From the NCBI GenBank assembly GCA_016201425.1, contig JACQCW010000039.1:1-22741 (forward strand): a DNA stretch of 22,741 bases, in the 5' to 3' direction. The translations under genes were made by a program, and so were the position numbers. Each line of letters opens with the position of its first letter. The stretch's first letter is position 1. Below are positions 1 to 6,717 of the stretch, in pieces. This stretch comes from Candidatus Vogelbacteria bacterium (GTDB lineage Bacteria; Patescibacteria; Paceibacteria; UBA9973; UBA12445). Under the pieces are notes generated by a model. That model was not told the origin of the DNA. It was given only the letters and a program-made list of their open reading frames with translations, and did not search any database.

Positions 1-195
1 ACGAATCAGATCTCCAATGTCTTCATTTTTTAAATCGCCAGGGATAAAAACTGCACCTGGAAGCGAGGAATCACCCTCTTTTGGCACAGAACGTCCGATA
101 ATTAGAGGCTCTATCCCCCTAGAAATAAGCTTAACCGCAATAGCTCTTCCAAGACCACGAGTACCACCGAGTATAATTGCCCTTTCCTGATTCAT
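1..195 (-). CDS. Short-chain dehydrogenase/reductase, N-terminal part (runs off window)
   Basis: Sixty-five codons are open to the left edge, starting at an ATG whose first base is 195 on the minus strand. The start is preceded by a clear AGGAG Shine-Dalgarno about 7 nt away. The protein begins with a few polar residues, then a hydrophobic beta strand and GGTRGLGRAIA at about residues 10-20. This is the glycine-rich NAD(P)-binding turn of the classical SDR family (TGxxxGxG, here with GGT in place of TGx). A second strand ending in IIGRS follows, as expected for beta2, where cofactor specificity is set; the Arg-Ser suggests NADPH but this is only a hint. The catalytic Ser/Tyr/Lys lie outside the window, so the substrate cannot be assigned. 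Confidence 0.75.
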   Translation of the reverse strand, partial: MNQERAIILGGTRGLGRAIAVKLISRGIEPLIIGRSVPKEGDSSLPGAVFIPGDLKNEDIGDLIR

Positions 196-228
196 AGCAC
201 CGCTCCTTTTTATCTCAAAGAACAACGT

Positions 229-246
229 AGTGGAAACTGATCCACT
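229..246. repeat. Small inverted repeat upstream of the SDR gene
   Basis: AGTGGA and TCCACT form a perfect 6-bp dyad around a 6-nt loop, 34 bp upstream of the minus-strand SDR start. It could be a leader hairpin or an operator. No T-run follows it on either strand, so a terminator is unlikely. Confidence 0.35.
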
Positions 247-320
247 CTGCGTACCACTTTATACTTTTTAGTTATTGTATCAATCTGTCGTATCCTCACG
301 ACAACAGCAAGATAAAAGTT

Positions 321-335
321 TGATATAATTCTCTT
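321..335 (+). promoter_or_regulatory. Extended -10 promoter, leaderless start at 336
   Basis: TG-A-TATAAT is an extended -10 element with the hexamer at 324-329. Exactly 6 nt separate it from the ATG, so the predicted +1 is the A of the start codon. No Shine-Dalgarno is present, consistent with a leaderless transcript. Confidence 0.7.
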
Positions 336-587
336 ATGACCAAAAAAGATATCTCTGCAGGTGTAGTACACGAACTGCCCGCGGATTTACGAAAGGCCTT
401 AATTTCTGACAAGACGGCACTTGCTCTATGGGAGGATATTACACCCCTCGCGCGCAATGAGTGGATCTGCTGGGTTATATCTGCCAAGAAAGATGAGACT
501 CGAAGTGGCCGCATACATGCAAGTCTTGATAAAATGCACAAAGGGATGCGTCGCCCTTGCTGTTGGGCCGGTTGTCCCCATCGCTGA
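336..587 (+). CDS. YdeI/OmpD-associated (OmdA)-like small protein
   Basis: This 83-residue protein matches the pattern of the bacteriocin-protection YdeI/OmpD-associated family. It has a hydrophobic 'LxxAL..W..L..LARNEWICWV' helix region followed by AKKDETRSGRI and a Lys-rich helix (KMHKGMRRP). The family signature is the W-x(n)-AKK.ETR.RI stretch. The C-terminus ends in PCCWAGCPHR, a short Cys/His-rich tail that could bind a metal; I recall similar tails in small candidate-phylum homologues but cannot check this. The molecular activity of the family is poorly defined, and the name comes from E. coli genetics. Translation probably begins on a leaderless mRNA, since a TATAAT lies exactly 6 nt before the ATG. 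Codon use resembles the neighbours. Confidence 0.75.
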   Translation: MTKKDISAGVVHELPADLRKALISDKTALALWEDITPLARNEWICWVISAKKDETRSGRIHASLDKMHKGMRRPCCWAGCPHR

Positions 588-603
588 AGTTAAAATAGTA
601 AGA

Positions 604-616
604 TATACTTTTGATC
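604..616 (+). promoter_or_regulatory. -10 box, near-leaderless start at 617
   Basis: TATACT at 604-609 lies 7 nt before the ATG at 617, so transcription should start at or one base before the start codon. A TTG six bases upstream (611) is also in frame, but this spacing makes it unlikely to be the start. Confidence 0.55.
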
Positions 617-850
617 ATGGCTTATTTAGTTATCGCGTATACCAAAATTTCTGAGAAAGATTTTAACTGGATCCAGGAATATCGGAGCAAAAATGATTCT
701 CGTTATTTTAATGTAATTAAACCGCACTTCACTTTAGTTTTTGCCATCAGTGATATTTCAGAAGAGGAGTTTCTTCAAGAAGCCAGGAAACAAGCAGAAA
801 ATATTCAACAGTTCGATTTCGAATTAAAGGTTGCCACGATAAACCAATAG
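617..850 (+). pseudogene. 2'-5' RNA ligase/2H phosphoesterase-like, truncated after first HxT motif
   Basis: The 77-residue product begins with a hydrophobic strand (MAYLVIAYTK) and carries PHFTLVF with His37-x-Thr39. This is the first catalytic HxT motif of LigT/2H phosphoesterases, in its usual place after about 35 residues. Members of this superfamily need two HxT motifs from two lobes and are normally about 170-190 residues long. This frame stops at the TAG ending at 850, before any second motif. Only about 30 nt separate the stop from the next gene, whose promoter lies there, so the second lobe is missing and not merely frameshifted. It is either a decayed gene or a one-lobe protein that would need to dimerise. 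Decay is more likely. Confidence 0.6.
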
Positions 851-871
851 AAACACTTGAACAAGTAATTT

Positions 872-883
872 TAAAATGACCTT
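872..883 (+). promoter_or_regulatory. -10 box, leaderless start at 884
   Basis: TAAAAT at 872-877 is followed by exactly 6 nt and then the ATG. The predicted +1 coincides with the start codon. No Shine-Dalgarno is visible. Confidence 0.6.
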
Positions 884-1498
884 ATGAAATTTTACTTATC
901 ATCATACGAACTTTGGAACGAGACAGAAAAATTAAAGGCCCTCATTCCAAAAGGTAAAATCGGCTACATTCCGAACGCTCGAGATTTTAGCGGTGCTGGT
1001 CCAGAAAGAAAAGCCAAACGAAATGATAAGGACATGGGCGCCCTTCGCAACTTGGGTGTAGACGTTGAACTAGTAGACTTAAAAAATTACTTTGGTAAGC
1101 AAGCTGGGTTGAAAAATAAAGTTCTAGATCTTGGCGCCATATTTATTAGTGGTGGTAATGTTTTTGTATTACGACAAGCCATGAAGTTGAGCGGACTTGA
1201 TGAGATTTTAAAAGAGCTTCGAGAGAAGGATGACTTTCTTTACGCTGGATATAGCGCCGCTGGATGTGTTCTCGCACCAAGTCTTAAGGCCTTCGAAATT
1301 GTTGATCCTGTAGACACCCCCTATCAAGGACAAAAAGAAATTATTTGGGAAGGTCTTGGTTTTGTAGACTTTGCTCTCATGCCACACTGGAAATCGGACC
1401 ATCCCGAGTCCGCAAGTGTTGATAAGGAAATTGAGTATTGTGAAAAGAATAAAATCCCATATAAAGCAATTAGGGACGGAGAAGTCTTAATTATTTGA
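884..1498 (+). CDS. Peptidase family S51 (dipeptidase E-like)
   Basis: The 204-residue protein has the class I glutamine-amidotransferase-like fold of S51 peptidases, which cleave Asp-X dipeptides or cyanophycin-type products in the cytoplasm. A GYIPNARDF strand-turn comes early, IFISGGNVFVL is at about 87-96, and the nucleophile elbow AGYSAAGCVL holds Ser124 (GxSxxG, near the Salmonella PepE position Ser120). MPHWKSDHP supplies His168/His173, and DGE near the C-terminus places Glu200 where PepE has its unusual triad Glu. Length is slightly below typical (about 230). The start is an ATG without Shine-Dalgarno but with a perfectly spaced -10, so the mRNA is probably leaderless. The stop overlaps the start of the next gene (TTGA), indicating coupled translation. 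The exact substrate is unknown. Confidence 0.85.
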   Translation: MKFYLSSYELWNETEKLKALIPKGKIGYIPNARDFSGAGPERKAKRNDKDMGALRNLGVDVELVDLKNYFGKQAGLKNKVLDLGAIFISGGNVFVLRQAMKLSGLDEILKELREKDDFLYAGYSAAGCVLAPSLKAFEIVDPVDTPYQGQKEIIWEGLGFVDFALMPHWKSDHPESASVDKEIEYCEKNKIPYKAIRDGEVLII

Positions 1499-2331
1499 AA
1501 AACCTTATCTTCGTTCCAGAATTAAAAATGACAATTTCAAACAAAGAATTAAGTTTTCCTTTTAAGAGAGACCCTCGAAGGTCTTTAATAAACAAGAGTC
1601 CGACCGGCGAGGCCAAAGGTCTTGATACCTTATATCAGATAAAGGGTAGTGATCTCATTATACGCCAGAGAGATCTCGAAGATAAAAACGTCCCTTTGCA
1701 TGATTTAATGCCAAAAGAATACTTTTCGGCAAGTGAGGATAAGCAAAGATTGATTTTAATAGATCTAGCTCAAAAACTTAAAAAGATCTTTCTGCGTCTC
1801 CCGCACTATGGAATTGAAACTGCCTTTCATAATATTGTGGTTGGAAAAGATAATGATCATCAAAATAGACTATTTATACTCACAGACCTAATACATGAGG
1901 CTCATGATGTTTACACAGACGAGGATCTGTCTGCAATCCCGGAATCGTTAAAAGAAAAGTTTAAAAGTGATCTAAAGAGAACTATCGCTGGATTAGTCGA
2001 CCACTTCATAGACAGTGTAAGTAGCGGCGAAGTTTTCATGGACGACCTCGCAGGTTTACAACAATTTGTCTTTGGGAAAAAAGATGGCGACCTTGAACCA
2101 AACCTTTATCTCACCGATGTCGATGCAAGATTTCTTAATAATGTTTCGGGCGGCGGCCTACACTACAACTGTCTCTATATCAGCGGCCTGGTAACAACAA
2201 TTAAAAAAGCTGAGTCCTTAGGAATTGACTGCGGTGCCGATAAGGCCAAGTTGATAAATTACTATAAAGCTCACCCAGAAAAGTTCAAAAATGTTGGAAA
2301 CTATGAAATTCGGCAAATTGAATCCCTATAA
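1495..2331 (+). CDS. Conserved-looking hypothetical protein coupled to the S51 peptidase
   Basis: I do not recognise this family. The frame opens at a TTG overlapping the stop of the upstream peptidase (TTGA). An in-frame ATG at 1528 (codon 12) is an alternative start; the overlap favours coupled translation from the TTG. The 278-residue product has no signal peptide or membrane segment. Visible features are a basic N-terminal part (FKRDPRRSLINK), a strand-rich opening with IIRQRDLEDKN, a helical middle (LIDLAQKLKKIFLRLPHYG) and HNIVV followed by LFILTDLIHE. Late in the protein (206-210) is LTDVD, followed by ARF and a Gly-rich turn. The xxDxD near the end of a strand is reminiscent of the metal-binding aspartates of kinase-like or aminoglycoside phosphotransferase folds, but no P-loop or clear HxD catalytic loop is visible, so this is only a guess. 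Confidence 0.7.
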   Translation: MKNLIFVPELKMTISNKELSFPFKRDPRRSLINKSPTGEAKGLDTLYQIKGSDLIIRQRDLEDKNVPLHDLMPKEYFSASEDKQRLILIDLAQKLKKIFLRLPHYGIETAFHNIVVGKDNDHQNRLFILTDLIHEAHDVYTDEDLSAIPESLKEKFKSDLKRTIAGLVDHFIDSVSSGEVFMDDLAGLQQFVFGKKDGDLEPNLYLTDVDARFLNNVSGGGLHYNCLYISGLVTTIKKAESLGIDCGADKAKLINYYKAHPEKFKNVGNYEIRQIESL

Positions 2332-2364
2332 TCCTAATACGTATGAGTCTCGCTCACCTCTTCA

Positions 2365-2379
2365 TGTTATAATTCATTC
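2365..2379 (+). promoter_or_regulatory. Extended -10 promoter, leaderless start at 2380
   Basis: TG-T-TATAAT is an extended -10 with the hexamer at 2368-2373. Exactly 6 nt separate it from the ATG, predicting +1 at the start codon. Confidence 0.7.
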
Positions 2380-2700
2380 ATGAAACTTTTACTTTTACCA
2401 CATGTTGAACGTAAAAAGCATTTACAATCGATAATAAACTTCCCGTGGAAGGTCTATATCCTTAAATGTTCTGGCAAAACTCTTTACACCGGGATCACGA
2501 CCGACCTCAAGCGAAGATTCCAAGAGCACAAAAACAAAAAGGGTGGACACTACACAAGTGTGCGAAAAATATTGAAGATTGTGTACACCGAGGTACATCC
2601 TGACAGATCGTCTGCCTCGAAGAGGGAAGCGGAAATCAAAAGCTGGTCGAGAAAAAAGAAGCTTGAACTAATTACCGGAAATGATAGAGTAATCCCCTAG
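2380..2700 (+). CDS. GIY-YIG domain nuclease (UPF0213-like)
   Basis: The 106-residue protein contains a single GIY-YIG nuclease domain. VYI at 25-27 and LYTG at 35-38 are the paired 'GIY' and 'YIG' strands. The conserved Arg of the DLKRRFQEH helix is near residue 45, and the acidic residue of KREAEIKSWSRKKKLELI is at 83-85. This spacing is that of the stand-alone UPF0213 family (about 80-100 aa), small nucleases of unknown cellular role; phage and repair nucleases share the fold. A 23-residue segment rich in Leu and basic residues precedes the domain. The start is supported by a perfectly placed TATAAT 6 nt upstream of this ATG, and no Shine-Dalgarno favours a shorter start. The strongly basic C-terminal half fits nucleic-acid binding. 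Confidence 0.85.
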   Translation: MKLLLLPHVERKKHLQSIINFPWKVYILKCSGKTLYTGITTDLKRRFQEHKNKKGGHYTSVRKILKIVYTEVHPDRSSASKREAEIKSWSRKKKLELITGNDRVIP

Positions 2701-2718
2701 TTGTTCTTTGACAGAAAG

Positions 2719-2758
2719 TCTACCTACGGTAGATCCGCCTAGGGCGGAGAGGTGTGGC
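2719..2758 (+). promoter_or_regulatory. Twin-hairpin leader with Shine-Dalgarno (copy A)
   Basis: Two abutting hairpins precede the HD-domain gene: TCCTACC-type stem TCTACC/GGTAGA with loop TAC (2719-2733; stem exactly TCTACC), then TCCGCC/GGCGGA with loop TAG (2734-2748). No base lies between them. GAGG (2749-2752) follows directly as the Shine-Dalgarno, 6 nt before the ATG at 2759. A 41-nt block (2713-2753) matches 19897-19937 at 38 positions, and two of the three differences form one compensatory pair in stem 2. A perfect TTGACA at 2708-2713 lies just upstream, but no good -10 matches it. Confidence 0.7.
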
Positions 2759-3343
2759 ATGAAGCCAAAATATTACAAGATCGAAGAGATGCTAGAGATG
2801 ATCGACGAGCCAAATCGTAGCGGATGTAAGAAGCTACTTACAGACAATAAAAGACTGTTTCAGACCGTGCAAGGTTCAACGAATAACCATCAAAATTGGG
2901 TTGGTGGTTTTCAGGATCACACTCAAGAAATAATGAATATCGCCATACTGATCTATAGTCTACTAAATTCTGTACGCTCGCTCCCCTTCTCGCTCTCAGA
3001 CCTACTTCTAGTAGTATATCTCCACGACATCGAAAAGCCGTGGAAATATGAACTACGCAAGGATGGCCAGCTTTATCATAAAAATTCCATGCTAACCAAA
3101 GCCGACCACCAAAAATTCCGAATGGAAAAGCTTAAAGAGTATGGGGTAGCTCTAACCGCAGAACATGAGAACGGTCTGAGATATGCCGAGGGCGAGATCA
3201 GTGATTACTCAAATCGAGAGCGTAAGATGTGGCCACTTGCCGCAGTCGCCCACATGTGTGACGTAGCAAGCGCCAGACTTTGGTTTGCTCATCCTATGGA
3301 AGAGAACGATCCCTGGCCCGGCGCTAAAAGATTTCGTGACTAA
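2759..3343 (+). CDS. HD-domain phosphohydrolase-like protein
   Basis: The 194-residue protein has an HD-superfamily arrangement of metal ligands. His54 is in GGFQDHTQEI, His89-Asp90 in VVYLHDIEKPW and Asp168 in AHMCDVASARLW, giving the order H...HD...D expected for HD metal-dependent phosphohydrolases. The substrate is not evident; nucleotides or phosphate esters are typical for the fold. I chose the ATG at 2759 because a GAGG Shine-Dalgarno sits 6 nt before it. The same frame stays open upstream to a TTG at 2708, but that part runs through the twin-hairpin leader and is not convincing protein. The gene ends just before a strong bidirectional terminator. It is preceded by an RNA leader nearly identical to that of the aminotransferase gene 17 kb away, suggesting shared regulation. 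Confidence 0.75.
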   Translation: MKPKYYKIEEMLEMIDEPNRSGCKKLLTDNKRLFQTVQGSTNNHQNWVGGFQDHTQEIMNIAILIYSLLNSVRSLPFSLSDLLLVVYLHDIEKPWKYELRKDGQLYHKNSMLTKADHQKFRMEKLKEYGVALTAEHENGLRYAEGEISDYSNRERKMWPLAAVAHMCDVASARLWFAHPMEENDPWPGAKRFRD

Positions 3344-3352
3344 ATAAAAAGT

Positions 3353-3386
3353 GCCCTTCGACGCAATGTCGAAGGGCTAATTTTTT
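3353..3386. terminator. Bidirectional intrinsic terminator
   Basis: GCCCTTCGAC and GTCGAAGGGC form a perfect 10-bp stem (3353-3377) with loop GCAAT. It is followed by TAATTTTTT on plus, and AAATAAAAA before the hairpin supplies a T-run on minus. It separates the convergent HD gene and ribbon-helix-helix gene. Confidence 0.9.
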
Positions 3387-3387
3387 A

Positions 3388-3597
3388 CTAAAACTCCCGA
3401 GATGATTTTAGATTCTCGCGAAGATTATCGGCACTTTCATCATCTTTCTCGAGAACACACAGCATCTCTTCAATCGCCTCGCGCACAACCTGCGCCATAC
3501 TTACTCCCCGCCAACGCGCTACCTCTCTAATCTTTTCGACAAGCTCTACAGGCAACTGCAAAGACAACAGATGTGTAAACTTCTTCTTTTTAGCCAA
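3388..3597 (-). CDS. Ribbon-helix-helix (CopG-like) DNA-binding regulator
   Basis: The 69-residue protein opens with a Lys-rich tail and then LLSLQLPVELVEKIREVARWRGVSMAQVVREAIEEML. This is a typical ribbon-helix-helix fold: a short beta strand with alternating hydrophobics for DNA contact, a helix, a 'RGVS' turn and a second helix. The C-terminal 20 residues are acidic and look disordered. Such proteins act as dimeric repressors or antitoxins. The start is a TTG with AGGAGGTGG 8 nt upstream; no better in-frame start fits that Shine-Dalgarno. Its promoter region carries a 9-bp inverted repeat (TATCTAATA/TATTAGATA) that could be its own operator. There is no adjacent toxin, so it is an orphan regulator. 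It lies directly downstream of the kinase on the same strand but has its own promoter. Confidence 0.8.
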   Translation of the reverse strand: MAKKKKFTHLLSLQLPVELVEKIREVARWRGVSMAQVVREAIEEMLCVLEKDDESADNLRENLKSSREF

Positions 3598-3610
3598 TTA
3601 AGCCACCTCC

Positions 3611-3666
3611 TATCTAATAATATACTTATACCCTTTCCATATTAGATAATTTGAGAAAAAAGGCAA
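3611..3666 (-). promoter_or_regulatory. Promoter and putative operator of the RHH gene
   Basis: On the minus strand, TTGCCT (3661-3666) and TAATAT (3639-3644) are spaced by 16 bp and form a plausible promoter. A 9-bp inverted repeat, TATCTAATA at 3611-3619 and TATTAGATA at 3640-3648, overlaps the -10 and the early leader, as expected for an autoregulatory operator. The 13-mer AAATTATCTAATA (minus, 3652-3640) recurs exactly in the aminotransferase promoter at 19836-19848. Confidence 0.5.
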
Positions 3667-3673
3667 CTAGAGA

Positions 3674-5830
3674 TTAGACCTTCGGTAACAAAACTGTAAA
3701 CGTCGTCCCTTCACCTTCAGTCGATTTGAATGAGATTGTCCCAGACATTTTCTCCACCAGCATTTTTGTTATAAATAGTCCGAGACCCGTACCGAATAAA
3801 TGCTTGGTGTGATCATTAATTGATCTAAAAAACTTTTGAAATATTTTATCTTGATCCTCTTTTGGGATGCCGAATCCTGTATCTTCAACCTCAATTTTCA
3901 AGTAACTATCGAGCTCACTTATTTTAACCGTAAGCACGCCTTCATCGCGATTATATTTTATTCCATTACCAATCAGGTTTGTCAGCACCTCTTTCGTCTT
4001 TTGGGTGTCGGCCAGCGCAAGCAAGTCGTGAGAATTATTGCTGAGCTTTACTTTGATATTTCTTTGAGTTGCGAGTGGGGAAAGCTCGTTCATAACATTT
4101 TCTGCAGTGGCACCAATGTCTACTGGAGTCACTTCAATTTTTATCGTTTGCGATTCAGCACGAGCAATCTCCAGCAAGTCATTCACAAGAGCATTCAAAT
4201 GATCAGACGCTGACACAACAGAATGTAAATCTTCGTCGACATCTTTAGGAAATTTAACATTTGAACCTAGGGCCAGATCAAGAAATCCCCGTATAGCCGT
4301 GATAGGCGCACGGAGCTCGTGAGCAGCAATGAAGACAAACTCGTCTTTTAACTTAACCAGGGCGCGAGCCTTTTCTAATTCATTTGCCTGAGACTTTTTC
4401 AGTTGTCCTGTTCTCTCAACCACTTTTTGTTCCAAATCTTTGTTGAAGTTTTTTAACTTTGTGTACGACTTAGCATTCTCTATGGCGATACCAGCTTCTG
4501 ATGCAAATATTTCAAGAAGCCGAATGTCTCTATCATAATAAACCTCTCCAGACATTTTTGGCCCCAGAAGTAAAATCGCCACCTCGTTATTATCAACCCT
4601 TATTGGAATCACAAAATAAATGTTGAGTCGACGCAAAACATCCTTAAGTGAACCTTCGTGTTGATCTTCAAAAATAAAATACTTTTTACCATCAGCCGTG
4701 CCGTGGAAGAGCGCCTCGAGCTCGTGCATATCATCACTCAACAATCTATAGTTAGTACCTTTTATGTCAACAATCTTATGATTTTCAATAATAAGAAAAG
4801 CTCCGCCAGCAAGCCTCATGCCACTACGCATGATCCTTAAAATTTTGTCTGTCAGTACTTCCAGTTCTATTGTACCGACCATCGTATTAGTAAGTGACGA
4901 GAGAAGCGCGTCACGGTCATATTCCCCTTTAAAAAATAACCTGTCGGTAAGGGTTCTAACGGACTTTTCAATATAATCAAAAGTAAGAACCGCGATCGAA
5001 GTCATGGAGAAGGCCAAGATTAAGAAAAAAGTTAGATCAAAAACCGAGTAAATATTATAGAGAACGATAAATATGACTAGCGAATATGCAAATGCCAATA
5101 CCACGTCTGCAAGCAAAAGCGATACGGCTCGATAGAGAATTAGCCTCACGTCGAGAAAACGATGTTTAATGATTGCATATGCCGCCATACCAAGAAAAAG
5201 TAAAACATAAACTGGGGCAAACGGTACGAAGAAATCACTATTAAACAGCAGGACAGGTAAAAAGATTGTACCGATGATCAGCCCCCACATCAGTAGTCCG
5301 CCAATCAAAACAAAAGTAAGTTGTTGTCTTTCAGTAGTCGAGATATTACTCCTAGCCGCGCGCCGGATAAAACCGTAAATAGAGCCCAGGGACAATGATA
5401 TCGCAATCACTCCATATACAGCGAGCGCCCATCCCGCCACCGGAGAAGAAACTCCATTTTGGATTTTAATGTCCGTAAAAACAAAAGGCGAAAGAGCTAA
5501 AACCATAGCAACCAAAGTGACACCAATAATAAAGTAAAGTTTATTTTCACTCAAAGTTATCGTCTGAGAAGGTAGAGTATAGGCAAATAGATAAAATGAA
5601 AGTGCCATTGGTGCGGCAAAAAAGGTTGTAAGACGAATAAAGAAGAGATTTAAAATTAGGAGCTCCTGCGACTGCGCCAGATACATTGCCGAGAGCCAGA
5701 GTGCCGTGATAACTGCGATAGTGGAAAAAATTTTATTCGTAGCGCTTTGTGGATTATTCTTATACACAAAGACGGCCAAAATCAGATTTGAAAAAATAGT
5801 TACGATTAGAAGAATCAGAGTAAAACTCAT
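3674..5830 (-). CDS. Multi-pass membrane sensor histidine kinase (9 TM, GAF, HisKA, HATPase)
   Basis: The 718-residue protein has about nine hydrophobic segments in its first 285 residues, resembling the N-terminal 7TM-type input region of some histidine kinases. A GAF-like domain (about 310-450), a coiled-coil linker (NFNKDLEQKVVERTGQLKK) and a HisKA domain follow. The phospho-acceptor is His504 in IAAHELRAPITAIRGF. The HATPase_c domain has N box NLIGNGIKYN, G1 DTGFGIP and G2 GTGLGLFITK, so all catalytic boxes are intact. The frame is open to an ATG at 5878 inside the hydrolase gene, but I prefer the ATG at 5830: it follows the hydrolase stop by 8 nt and begins directly with the first membrane helix. 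It is last in the six-gene operon. No receiver domain is fused; the divergent response regulator at 11404 is the obvious partner. The ligand is unknown and may be the operon's product. Confidence 0.92.
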   Translation of the reverse strand: MSFTLILLIVTIFSNLILAVFVYKNNPQSATNKIFSTIAVITALWLSAMYLAQSQELLILNLFFIRLTTFFAAPMALSFYLFAYTLPSQTITLSENKLYFIIGVTLVAMVLALSPFVFTDIKIQNGVSSPVAGWALAVYGVIAISLSLGSIYGFIRRAARSNISTTERQQLTFVLIGGLLMWGLIIGTIFLPVLLFNSDFFVPFAPVYVLLFLGMAAYAIIKHRFLDVRLILYRAVSLLLADVVLAFAYSLVIFIVLYNIYSVFDLTFFLILAFSMTSIAVLTFDYIEKSVRTLTDRLFFKGEYDRDALLSSLTNTMVGTIELEVLTDKILRIMRSGMRLAGGAFLIIENHKIVDIKGTNYRLLSDDMHELEALFHGTADGKKYFIFEDQHEGSLKDVLRRLNIYFVIPIRVDNNEVAILLLGPKMSGEVYYDRDIRLLEIFASEAGIAIENAKSYTKLKNFNKDLEQKVVERTGQLKKSQANELEKARALVKLKDEFVFIAAHELRAPITAIRGFLDLALGSNVKFPKDVDEDLHSVVSASDHLNALVNDLLEIARAESQTIKIEVTPVDIGATAENVMNELSPLATQRNIKVKLSNNSHDLLALADTQKTKEVLTNLIGNGIKYNRDEGVLTVKISELDSYLKIEVEDTGFGIPKEDQDKIFQKFFRSINDHTKHLFGTGLGLFITKMLVEKMSGTISFKSTEGEGTTFTVLLPKV

Positions 5831-5838
5831 AAATATTA

Positions 5839-6717
5839 TTACGTATTCAAAAGAAAATCCTGCACGATATTGTTCCATTCACGCGGCCGCTCTATAAAGG
5901 GCACGTGTCCTGTCTCTGCTATCAACACAATTCTACCATTTTTTAGCAAATTCATAGCCTGCTGAACTTTTCTATGGGGCACCAAAAAGTCGTGACTCCC
6001 AGTAATAACCAAAACTTGGTTGTTTATATTTTTAAGATCTGGGGTAAGCACAAATTCTCGTTGCAACGCAAACGGTCGAAATAAACGATTCATTGCCATA
6101 AAAGGGTGGCTAAGTTTCCCCCGGTGAACCGACTCGTAGTAATAATTAGAAAAAACTTCCGAAACCGAAGATGGGTCGTGACAGACACTTGCTAAAAAAC
6201 TCTTCATACTCTTTTTGCTTGCTTTCATTACGGTCCGCGAGAGAAACTTAGCCAAAAATGGAATAGTTATTGGCATGTGGCGAATTGGTACATGATCAAC
6301 AAGTCCAAGTGGGTTCGACAAAACAATTTTGCTAATCGAAATATTTCCCCTCAACGCGAGCCGAAGTGCAACCCATCCACCAACTGAGTGACCAATAACT
6401 GAAAAGCTCCCAGGGCCCAATCCCACAATAAAACCTTCTATCGTTTCTACCAGGTCACGTTCCATATCGCATGCTGCAAAATTAAACTTTGTAGATCCAC
6501 CTGAACCTGGCATATCCAAAGCATATACACGAAAACTTTTAGATAAATCTGCAATATTTTTGTACCACTGACCCCAGCCAATATTCAACCCATGCAACAT
6601 AATTAACGGCTGGCCACTTCCTGCCTCCAAATAATTAATTTCGTAACCATTAATCCTGGCCCGCTTTATCTTTGCATCAACACCGAGAGTATCAACCAAC
6701 TTATCCTCAAAACTCAT
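5839..6717 (-). CDS. Alpha/beta hydrolase fold enzyme
   Basis: The 292-residue protein has all landmarks of the alpha/beta hydrolase fold. The oxyanion-hole strand is LIMLHGLN (about 38-45), the nucleophile elbow GHSVGG has Ser111, the acid is Asp243 in TGSHDFLVP, and the catalytic His271 is in ETGHVPFIERP. A cap region of about 100 residues lies between. There is no signal peptide, so it is cytoplasmic. The family includes esterases, lactonases, thioesterases and C-C hydrolases; the sequence alone does not choose. Its start overlaps the stop of the ThiF-like gene by 4 nt (ATGA), and the kinase follows closely, so it is part of one translationally coupled operon. A role in releasing or trimming an acyl or ester intermediate made by the upstream ligase is an inference. 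Confidence 0.9.
   Translation of the reverse strand: MSFEDKLVDTLGVDAKIKRARINGYEINYLEAGSGQPLIMLHGLNIGWGQWYKNIADLSKSFRVYALDMPGSGGSTKFNFAACDMERDLVETIEGFIVGLGPGSFSVIGHSVGGWVALRLALRGNISISKIVLSNPLGLVDHVPIRHMPITIPFLAKFLSRTVMKASKKSMKSFLASVCHDPSSVSEVFSNYYYESVHRGKLSHPFMAMNRLFRPFALQREFVLTPDLKNINNQVLVITGSHDFLVPHRKVQQAMNLLKNGRIVLIAETGHVPFIERPREWNNIVQDFLLNT

Noticed and set aside
421..654. 77-codon plus frame overlapping the OmdA and 2H genes
   Set aside because: No family features; overlapped by two genes with recognisable motifs.
2708..2735. Promoter with -35 TTGACA at 2708
   Set aside because: The matching -10 position holds TAGATC inside the hairpins, and the near-identical copy B lacks the TTGACA at this place.
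2708..2758. TTG-initiated N-terminal extension of the HD protein
   Set aside because: The extension would translate the twin-hairpin leader, and a Shine-Dalgarno is well placed for the ATG at 2759.
5831..5878. Earlier ATG for the histidine kinase
   Set aside because: It would overlap the hydrolase gene by 40 nt and add a polar stretch before the first membrane helix; not excluded, but less likely.
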